Assembly (NCBI GenBank): GCA_946611495.1
Contig: CAMODR010000117.1
Span: forward strand, 1 to 5,163
DNA: 5,163 nucleotides
Direction of reading: 5' to 3'
From: an uncultured Methanobrevibacter sp.
GTDB lineage: Archaea > Methanobacteriota > Methanobacteria > Methanobacteriales > Methanobacteriaceae
Both the position numbers and the translations under genes were made by a program. The notes below the pieces were generated by a model that was given only the letters and a program-made list of their open reading frames with translations, was not told the origin of the DNA and searched no databases. Shown piece by piece: positions 1-5,163 of this stretch (positions are counted from its first letter, which is position 1; each line of letters starts with the position of its first letter).

Positions 1-24
1 GTTTATATATAAATCTTTTCAAAT

Positions 25-165
25 TTAATACTTTTTAAATATTTTTTGTATTTTTTCTGCATTATCTACACTTGGAATCATCATCCTTTGTCCATTAAAA
101 ATATTGTAAATTATTTGATGGGCCCTATGATGGTTTATGATGCATAGTATTTGATTAAAAAACTT
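25..165 (-). pseudogene. Possible 3' remnant of an unidentified gene
   Basis: The minus strand has a 46-codon frame between two stops, ending at a TAA (complement of 25-27). It has no usable start codon near its upstream end; the first Met is codon 28. The end of the frame reads protein-like: it contains FNGQRMMIPSVDNAEKIQKI (codons 23-42) and finishes in a Lys/Tyr tail. The 'F-N-G-x-R-x-x-I-P' pattern recalls the FGG-R-x-YIP segment of Mor-type transcription activators, but that is a loose resemblance by eye. An ATG a few codons upstream (complement of 141-143) is in another frame and soon stops, which fits a decayed or frameshifted gene. It may equally be chance. Nothing else recognisable was seen in 1-180. 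Confidence 0.25.
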
Positions 166-186
166 TTAGGGTTATTTTTTCATAAG

Positions 187-223
187 TTTTATATTCTAAT
201 AATTCAAATAAAACATTAGTGAT
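187..223 (+). promoter_or_regulatory. Putative archaeal promoter and RBS of the DUF262 gene
   Basis: A TATA-like box TTTTATATT lies at 187-195, about 35-40 bases before the ATG at 229. With a normal archaeal TATA-to-start distance of about 25 bases, this gives a short leader. GTGAT at 219-223, five bases before the ATG, matches the GGTGAT part of the archaeal Shine-Dalgarno sequence and supports the start at 229. The region is so AT-rich that the TATA box alone is weak evidence; the RBS is the firmer part. Confidence 0.4.
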
Positions 224-228
224 ATGGT

Positions 229-2049
229 ATGAATGAAATAAAAGGTTCACCTAAAAGTTTAAAACAATTATTACAGAATACCAAATACTCCATACACTAT
301 TACCAAAGGGAGTATATGTGGCAAAGGAAACATGTAGAAGAACTCATAGATGATTTAACTTCAGAATTTTTAGAATTCTATAATGAAACTGATGAACGTA
401 TAGCTGTAAAGAAATATGGGGCTTATTTTATGGGTTCTGTAGTTCTTGCAGGAAGAGAAAATGCAATAATTGATGGGCAACAACGTTTTTCAACATTGAC
501 ACTGCTTTTAATTTATCTCCACAATCGACTCAATTATATTGGGGAACAGTATCGTGTAATTGAGGAGATGATTTTTTCAGAATCCTATGGAAAAAAATCA
601 TTCAATATTGATGTGGAAGACAGAACTGATTGCATGGAAGCTCTTTTCAATGATATGCCATTTGATACTGAAGGAGTTAATGAATCAGTGAAAAATTTAT
701 ATGATAGGTACAAAGATATTGAAGAAATTTTTCCAGATAATGTAACTGATGAGATGCTTCTGCATTTCTGTGATTGGCTGGTGGAAAAAGTATTTTTCAT
801 AGAGATTGTTGCAGAAACAGATCAGGATGCTCATAAAATATTTATTACCATGAATGACCGTGGATTAAGCCTTACATCTACTGAAATGTTAAAAGGTTTT
901 CTCCTTTCAGAAATTGAGGATGATAAAAAAAGAGAGTCATTAAATAATCTCTGGAAAGAAAAAGTATTAAGTCTAAAAAAGGATGACAATGATGGGGATG
1001 AAAATTTTATTAAGGCATGGCTCAGAGCCCAATATGCGGAAACAATTCGTGAAACAAAGAAAGGAGCAGTTAACAAAGACTTTGATATCATAGGTGGATC
1101 ATTCCATAAATGGGTTCGTGATGAAAGGTCTAATCTTGGATTAAACAGCACTGAAGATTATGAGTTGTTTATTGAGAAGTTTGCAAGATTTGCGGATATT
1201 TATACTAAAATTAAAGAAGCAGAAAATTCGCTAAATGAAAAGACAAAATATGTTTATTATAATTCTAAATTAAATTTCACTTTACAGACACAGCTATTAT
1301 TAGCGCCAATGTGTTATGAAGACAGTTGGGAAATAATTTATGAAAAGATGAATCTTGTTGCCAGATTTATAGATTTGCTTATCACTTCAAGAATAACAAA
1401 TTATAGGTCTGTCCAGTATAGTACAATAAAGAATTATGTCTTCAATGTAACTAAAAAGATTAGGCGTTGTTCAGTTAGTGAATTAAAGATAAAACTTAAT
1501 AGATTATATCTTGAATTGGATTATCATCCTGAAAATGCAATTCCAGATTTCAGATTAAATAACTTTACTAAAAAATACATTAAAAACATGTTAGCCAGGA
1601 TTATTAGTTTCATAGAAGAAGAAACTGCTGTTGCTTCAAATTATGTCAATTATATGGCTTGGTCAAAAAATCCTTATGAAATAGAACATATTATTTCAAA
1701 CCATTTTGAAAGGTTTACCGACGAATATGCCAATCAAGAGGATTTTAGAAATCATCGTAATAATATTGGAGCATTGTTGTTACTGCATAAAAGTATTAAT
1801 GCTAGTTTAAATGATGATACATATGATAAAAAAATACTTAAGTATTGTTCTAATGAAGGAAACATTTACAGTGAATCTTTAGGAGAACAAGCTTATAAGA
1901 ATAATCCTAAATTCATAAGTTTTGTAAATAAAAATAACTTGTCATTTAAACCATATGATACTTTTGGAAAACAAGAAATCAAAGAAAGAAATGAGTTGGT
2001 AGTCCAACTTGTTAAATTGGTATGGAATAATGACATGTTTATAAATTAA
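229..2049 (+). CDS. DUF262-DUF1524 protein, GmrSD-like predicted type IV restriction nuclease
   Basis: This predicted cytoplasmic nuclease of 606 residues has both halves of the GmrS/GmrD pair in one chain. The N-terminal DUF262 (ParB/Srx-like, nucleotide-binding) domain shows YYQREYMW (24-31, matching the family's YQRPYxW), YFMGSVVL (66-73) and the signature IDGQQRFSTLTLLL (81-94). A second block, FITMNDRGLSLTSTEMLKGF (205-224), matches the family's F-x-x-x-N-x-RG-x-x-L-x-x-x-(E/D)-x-LK motif. A helical middle of about 250 residues leads to a C-terminal DUF1524 His-Me/HNH-like nuclease with EIEHIIS (484-490, predicted catalytic His487) and NNIGALLLL (511-519), then Asn524 and Lys534/535. Relatives such as GmrSD cleave DNA carrying modified (glucosylated hydroxymethyl) cytosine using NTPs; the target here is unknown. 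Two usual DUF1524 residues differ: Pro after EHI(L/I) is Ser490, and Asn of the GNL block is Ala515. The start is fixed by GTGAT five bases upstream. It has its own promoter-like and terminator-like flanks and sits in a defence context with hsdM. Family assignment is strong; activity is inferred. Confidence 0.9.
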   Translation: MNEIKGSPKSLKQLLQNTKYSIHYYQREYMWQRKHVEELIDDLTSEFLEFYNETDERIAVKKYGAYFMGSVVLAGRENAIIDGQQRFSTLTLLLIYLHNRLNYIGEQYRVIEEMIFSESYGKKSFNIDVEDRTDCMEALFNDMPFDTEGVNESVKNLYDRYKDIEEIFPDNVTDEMLLHFCDWLVEKVFFIEIVAETDQDAHKIFITMNDRGLSLTSTEMLKGFLLSEIEDDKKRESLNNLWKEKVLSLKKDDNDGDENFIKAWLRAQYAETIRETKKGAVNKDFDIIGGSFHKWVRDERSNLGLNSTEDYELFIEKFARFADIYTKIKEAENSLNEKTKYVYYNSKLNFTLQTQLLLAPMCYEDSWEIIYEKMNLVARFIDLLITSRITNYRSVQYSTIKNYVFNVTKKIRRCSVSELKIKLNRLYLELDYHPENAIPDFRLNNFTKKYIKNMLARIISFIEEETAVASNYVNYMAWSKNPYEIEHIISNHFERFTDEYANQEDFRNHRNNIGALLLLHKSINASLNDDTYDKKILKYCSNEGNIYSESLGEQAYKNNPKFISFVNKNNLSFKPYDTFGKQEIKERNELVVQLVKLVWNNDMFIN

Positions 2050-2053
2050 AAAG

Positions 2054-2072
2054 TATTTATTATTTTTATTTT
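2054..2072 (+). terminator. T-rich tract after the DUF262 gene
   Basis: Five bases after the stop codon comes a stretch that is almost all T with a few As, ending at the CC of 2073-2074. Archaeal RNA polymerase can terminate on U-rich tracts without a hairpin, so this may end the first transcript. In DNA this AT-rich, such tracts are common, so the call is modest. Confidence 0.35.
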
Positions 2073-2112
2073 CCGCTATGTATTGGTAGTGATTAGACAA
2101 AATTTCCCAATA

Positions 2113-2151
2113 TTTCCATTGAAAATATAGTGGAAAATCCATCTATTTTTT
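2113..2151 (+). terminator. Stem-loop with downstream T run
   Basis: TTTCCA (2113-2118) and TGGAAA (2131-2136) can pair as a 6-bp stem around a 12-base loop, and six Ts follow at 2146-2151. This resembles a weak intrinsic terminator and could be a backup for the T tract at 2054-2072. It could also be a regulatory hairpin ahead of the next gene, or chance. Confidence 0.3.
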
Positions 2152-2152
2152 A

Positions 2153-2195
2153 ATTTTTATAGAAATTCACAATTTACAAGAACATATTAATGGTG
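2153..2195 (+). promoter_or_regulatory. Putative promoter and RBS of the DUF6884-GIY-YIG gene
   Basis: A TATA-like TTTTTATAG at 2153-2161 sits about 40 bases before the ATG at 2201, again giving a short leader. GGTG at 2192-2195, five bases before the ATG, is part of the archaeal Shine-Dalgarno core and supports that start. The presence of a TATA-like box after terminator-like sequence suggests this gene is transcribed separately from the one before it. Confidence 0.4.
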
Positions 2196-2200
2196 TTTTA

Positions 2201-3175
2201 ATGTCTAAAATTGCTTTAATTGGTTGTACAAGTAAAAAACAAGACCATACATGTCCTGCGATTGAAATGTATTCCAAATCAAGTTATTTCAATAAGAAAT
2301 TGAAATACTGTAAAAATGCCAATATAGATATAATATTCATCTTATCTGCAAAATATGGTCTTTTAGATCCAGATACTATTATAGAACCTTATAATGTTTT
2401 TCTAAAAAATCAGACTAAAGATTATAAACTGGAATGGAATAAAAGAGTTTTAGAAGATTTGAGAAATAAAACAAACATGGAAAAAGATGAATTCATTATC
2501 TTAGCAGGAAATGAATATGTTAAGGATTTATTGGAGTTTATTCCCAATCATTATAATCCAGTAAAAGGATTGGGAATAGGTTATCAATCCTTTTATTTCC
2601 AAAATTTTAAATCAGAAATTAATGCTAAAGATTTGAGAAATGAATCAGAAAGATTAAAGATTGAAAACCAACCTGGATTTTATAAATGGTGGGCTAAAAA
2701 AGAAGAATTTGATTTAATTTTGGAAAAATTAAATATTGATTTTGAAGATATTAAAGGAGAGATAGAAAAAAGAAACGACTATTATTCCATATATGTGGGA
2801 ATAGCTGCAAATGAATCCATAAGAGATAGGTTGAATTGGCATGTCAATGATTTACACACTGAATCTAAAGTTAAAAATGGAACATTATCCACATTTAGAC
2901 AAAGCATTTCAAGCATAATTGTTAATGATCAGTCAAATAAGGAATGCACTGATGAGTTTATTGATAAGTTAAAAATAGAATATTTCACTTTAGACTTGCC
3001 TATTAAATCTGAAGAGGCTAAATATAACTTGGAAAAATTTGAAAAATTATTAATGGATACTAACTTGTATGTTTTGAATATTAGGGATAATCATCATTTT
3101 TTAGCAAAGCCGATTAAAAAACAATTAAAGGCGCTTAGAAAGAAAGCTAAAGAGAACGGATTGAAAGCTTTTTAG
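2201..3175 (+). CDS. DUF6884 (YaaA-like) domain fused to a GIY-YIG nuclease domain
   Basis: This 324-residue, probably cytoplasmic protein has two parts. Residues 1-135 match DUF6884: IALIGCTSKK (4-13, the C-x-x-K/K motif), FILSAKYGLLDPDTIIEPYN (46-65), LAGNEY (101-106) and GLGIGYQ (123-129). The 'LS-x-x-YGLL-x-P-D-x-I-x-PY' block closely echoes the DNA-binding stress protein YaaA. Residues 159-295 look like a GIY-YIG endonuclease: PGFYKWW (158-164) supplies the GIY, YVG (198-200) the YIG, Arg210 and His214 the R-x3-H of the catalytic helix, and Glu281 with Asn293 the metal-binding Glu and the closing Asn. HTESKVKNGTLSTFRQSISS (219-238) is a conserved-looking stretch inside it. The 36 residues between GFY and YVG are far more than the usual 10 or so. 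The tail (303-324) is Lys-rich, as in DNA-binding proteins. All core nuclease residues appear present, so it should be active. The substrate is unknown; a defence role is inferred from the neighbours. The GGTG RBS supports the start. Confidence 0.8.
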   Translation: MSKIALIGCTSKKQDHTCPAIEMYSKSSYFNKKLKYCKNANIDIIFILSAKYGLLDPDTIIEPYNVFLKNQTKDYKLEWNKRVLEDLRNKTNMEKDEFIILAGNEYVKDLLEFIPNHYNPVKGLGIGYQSFYFQNFKSEINAKDLRNESERLKIENQPGFYKWWAKKEEFDLILEKLNIDFEDIKGEIEKRNDYYSIYVGIAANESIRDRLNWHVNDLHTESKVKNGTLSTFRQSISSIIVNDQSNKECTDEFIDKLKIEYFTLDLPIKSEEAKYNLEKFEKLLMDTNLYVLNIRDNHHFLAKPIKKQLKALRKKAKENGLKAF

Positions 3176-3268
3176 TTAAAATCTTATAAATGCTCTTCAA
3201 TTTGTAACTAATTTATTATTATTGGACTAATCCTAATCTTTGACCCAATTACAACATCTTCACATATG

Positions 3269-3276
3269 TTTTTTTT
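3269..3276 (+). terminator. Oligo-T tract after the DUF6884-GIY-YIG gene
   Basis: Eight consecutive Ts lie about 95 bases after the stop at 3175, the longest T run in this gap. A weak stem upstream (ATTGG at 3221-3225 with CCAAT at 3245-3249, 19-base loop) is too far away to make a classic intrinsic terminator. A U-tract alone can be enough in archaea. The rest of the 210-base gap holds no convincing gene on either strand. Confidence 0.3.
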
Positions 3277-3345
3277 AAAATTATGATTTTCTATTTGCTA
3301 GTTTTACCTATATTTTAATTATTAAATAAAAATACATTAATATTA

Positions 3346-3372
3346 TAAAATATAAATATAATTTATATTTTA
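3346..3372 (+). promoter_or_regulatory. Perfect 12-bp inverted repeat overlapping the hsdM promoter region
   Basis: TAAAATATAAAT (3346-3357) is followed by ATA and then its exact reverse complement ATTTATATTTTA (3361-3372). The palindrome ends three bases before the hsdM RBS and contains the TATAAATA (3351-3358) that is a candidate TATA box. A dimeric repressor bound here could block transcription or initiation of hsdM, as expected for a restriction-modification operon that needs timed expression. In RNA it could form a hairpin next to the RBS. Both arms are pure A/T, so chance is a real alternative. Confidence 0.4.
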
Positions 3373-3374
3373 AA

Positions 3375-3378
3375 GGGG
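3375..3378 (+). promoter_or_regulatory. Ribosome-binding site of hsdM
   Basis: GGGG in an A-rich setting lies seven bases before the ATG at 3386. It is the only G-rich run near the start and supports this ATG, which also begins the protein exactly where the HsdM N-terminal domain should begin. Confidence 0.55.
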
Positions 3379-3385
3379 AAAGATT

Positions 3386-5163
3386 ATGACCAACTTCCAA
3401 GAAAAATCTAATTTTATATGGGATATTGCTAATTTATTAAGAGATAATTTTGACAAAACTGATTTTCAAAAAATTATATTACCTTTTACTGTATTAAGAA
3501 GATTTGATTATGTTTTGGATTATTCCAAGGATACTATTGTAAAAACTTACGAAAACAATAAGGACATGGATAAGAATGCTCTTCATAACCTTTTAATTAA
3601 TATTAATGTTGATGAAGAGGGTAATCAAATAAAATTTTACAATTATTCCAATCTTGATTTTGAAAAACTATTGGATGATCCTGCACATATTAAAGAAAAT
3701 ACCCTATATTATGTAGACTCATTCAGTGATAATGTAAAGAACATTTTTGATTATTTTGAGCTTAGAGACTGGATTGATAAGTTACATAATAAAAATCTTT
3801 TATATTTATTAATCAAAAAATTTTCAGATACTGATATTGATTTAAGCCCAAAAGCAGTATCCAATCATGAAATGGGAACTATTTTTGAAGACTTGATTAG
3901 AAGATTTTCTGAAAGTACAAATGAGGAATCCGGTGAGCACTTCACTCCCCGTGACATTGTTAAATTAATGACAGAACTAATGTTCGTCGATGAGGATTTA
4001 GGTGGAAAGGGTATTGTAAAGACCATTTATGACCCTGCTTGCGGAACTGGTGGGATGCTAACAAGCTGTGAAGAGTTTATTCTTGAAAAGAATGTTGAAA
4101 AAGAGAATATTTATTTGTATGGTCAGGAAATTAAAGATAGGATTTATGCGCTTTGCAAATCTGACATGCTGATGAAAGGAAAGGATTTTGAGAATATCAA
4201 AGGTCCTTCAAGCACTTTGTCTGATGACCAACTTAAAGGAGAAACCTTTGATTACATCATTTCAAATCCACCATATGGTAAAAAATGGGAACAGGATAAA
4301 GAGGCAGTCTTGGCTGAGGCTAAACTTGGTGACAAAGGAAGATTCGGTGCCGGAACTCCTGCAATAACTGATGGACAATTATTATTCATACAGCACATGA
4401 TTTCAAAAATGCATAAGGATAATAAAAAATCAAGAATTGCAGTTATCACTAATGGTTCTCCATTATTCAAAGGTGATGCGGGTCAAGGGGAAACCGAAAT
4501 CCGTAGAAGAATCTTTGAAAGAGATTATTTGGAGACTCTCATTGCCTTACCTGACAGCTTATTCTTCAACACGAATATTGGGACTTACATTTGGATTCTA
4601 ACAAACAAGAAATCAGAGGAAAGAAAAGGAAAGGTTCAATTAATTGATGCAAGAGACTATTTTGCTAAAATGAGAAAAAGCCTAGGAAATAAAAGAAACT
4701 ATATTCCTAATGAACATATTTCCAACATAATTAATCTGTATCATTCCTTTGAGGAATCAGATAAAGTCAAAATATTTGATAATGATGATTTTGGATACAC
4801 TAAGATAATAGTGGAAAGACCACAGCAATTCAATTATCAAGTCACTGAAGAAAGATTAAACAATCTTTATGGAGTTTCTCAATTTAAAAATCTAGCCATC
4901 AGTAAATCAAAGGATTTTGAAATTAAGGAGAAAGAGGAATCAGAAGGAAAACAAAAGCAAGAAGAGATTATAAATGCCCTTAAAGAGATTCCAGCTAAGA
5001 AGTATTCTAATTGGAATGAATTTGGAGGGGAAGTCAAAAATGTCTTAGAACCCTTTAATCTTAAGCCAGCATTTATTAAAAATGTTATTTTAGCACTTTC
5101 TGAACATGATGATTCTGCAGATTATGTAACCAATAAAAAAGAAGAACTGATTGCAGATCCAAA
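3386..5163 (+). CDS. hsdM: Type I restriction-modification methyltransferase subunit HsdM, 3' end outside window
   Basis: This N6-adenine DNA methyltransferase subunit joins HsdS (target recognition) to methylate host sites, and also joins HsdR to form the restricting complex. The frame is open for 592 codons from ATG 3386 and runs off the window with two bases of the next codon. The N-terminal HsdM helical domain (about 1-150) begins with FIWDIANLLRDNF and ILPFTVLRRFDYVL (31-44), typical of the family. The methylase core follows: GEHFTPRDIVKLM (183-195), SAM-binding motif I DPACGTGGML (216-225), GQEI (246-249) and catalytic motif IV NPPYG (294-298), the form used by adenine-N6 enzymes. ALPDSLFFNTNIGTYIWILT (387-406) is another family block. 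A charged Glu/Lys stretch (508-530) precedes the C-terminal region. Relatives of this class are, from memory, about 650-700 residues, so perhaps 60-100 residues are missing past the edge. All catalytic motifs are intact. hsdS and hsdR are not in the window and are expected downstream. The conserved core is somewhat less AT-rich than the flanks, as constrained residues would cause. Confidence 0.95.
   Translation, partial: MTNFQEKSNFIWDIANLLRDNFDKTDFQKIILPFTVLRRFDYVLDYSKDTIVKTYENNKDMDKNALHNLLININVDEEGNQIKFYNYSNLDFEKLLDDPAHIKENTLYYVDSFSDNVKNIFDYFELRDWIDKLHNKNLLYLLIKKFSDTDIDLSPKAVSNHEMGTIFEDLIRRFSESTNEESGEHFTPRDIVKLMTELMFVDEDLGGKGIVKTIYDPACGTGGMLTSCEEFILEKNVEKENIYLYGQEIKDRIYALCKSDMLMKGKDFENIKGPSSTLSDDQLKGETFDYIISNPPYGKKWEQDKEAVLAEAKLGDKGRFGAGTPAITDGQLLFIQHMISKMHKDNKKSRIAVITNGSPLFKGDAGQGETEIRRRIFERDYLETLIALPDSLFFNTNIGTYIWILTNKKSEERKGKVQLIDARDYFAKMRKSLGNKRNYIPNEHISNIINLYHSFEESDKVKIFDNDDFGYTKIIVERPQQFNYQVTEERLNNLYGVSQFKNLAISKSKDFEIKEKEESEGKQKQEEIINALKEIPAKKYSNWNEFGGEVKNVLEPFNLKPAFIKNVILALSEHDDSADYVTNKKEELIADP

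Noticed and set aside
1..15. TATA-like TTTATATATAA at the left edge
   Set aside because: It is a good archaeal TATA-box match, but no gene begins at a suitable distance on either strand, and such strings are common in this composition.
585..1151. Two minus-strand frames (585-800 and 831-1151) inside the DUF262 gene
   Set aside because: They lie opposite a strongly supported coding region, and their Ser/Leu/Phe-rich translations show no motif; they are antisense shadows.
1942..2142. Minus-strand frame of 66 codons spanning the end of the DUF262 gene and the following gap
   Set aside because: It overlaps the DUF262 coding end, its residues are the Ile/Tyr/Asn/Lys/Phe mix expected from AT-rich DNA, and no RBS or domain was seen.
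3205..3275. Minus-strand start-less frame in the gap before hsdM, containing EDVVIGSKIRISP
   Set aside because: It reads somewhat protein-like but is only about 20 codons, lacks a start codon and matches nothing recognised; too short to call even a remnant.
4252..4470. Minus-strand frame of 72 codons inside hsdM
   Set aside because: It lies opposite the conserved NPPY region of hsdM and shows no independent motif or RBS.

Overview
The window is very AT-rich. Three features suggest an archaeon: AGA/ATA/TTA-heavy codon use, archaeal-style TATA-like boxes a short way upstream of the genes, and GTGAT/GGTG ribosome-binding sites that match the GGAGGTGATC archaeal 16S complement. A Methanobrevibacter-like or related gut methanogen (Methanobacteriales) is the best guess. 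This is inferred from composition and signals; no marker gene is present.

Layout: bases 1-228 are mostly non-coding. They contain a short start-less frame on the minus strand (25-165) that reads like the end of a decayed gene, followed by the promoter and RBS of the first gene. Three plus-strand genes follow. (1) 229-2049 is a 606-residue DUF262-DUF1524 protein, a fused GmrSD-like predicted type IV restriction nuclease. (2) 2201-3175 is a 324-residue protein with an N-terminal DUF6884/YaaA-like domain and a C-terminal GIY-YIG nuclease domain. (3) 3386 to the window edge is the first 592 codons of hsdM, the adenine-methylating subunit of a type I restriction-modification system. It is cut by the window end, not by a mutation. 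The two gaps between genes (151 and 210 bases) each have T-rich terminator-like tracts and TATA-like sequence, so each gene probably has its own transcript.

The three genes look like part of an anti-phage defence island. HsdM would mark self DNA as part of a type I complex, whose hsdS and hsdR should lie downstream. The DUF262-DUF1524 protein would cut modified foreign DNA. The DUF6884-GIY-YIG protein is a poorly characterised predicted nuclease. The least-described item is the DUF6884-GIY-YIG fusion and its position between a type IV-like enzyme and a type I methylase. No CRISPR array, tRNA, rRNA, insertion sequence or attachment site was seen.
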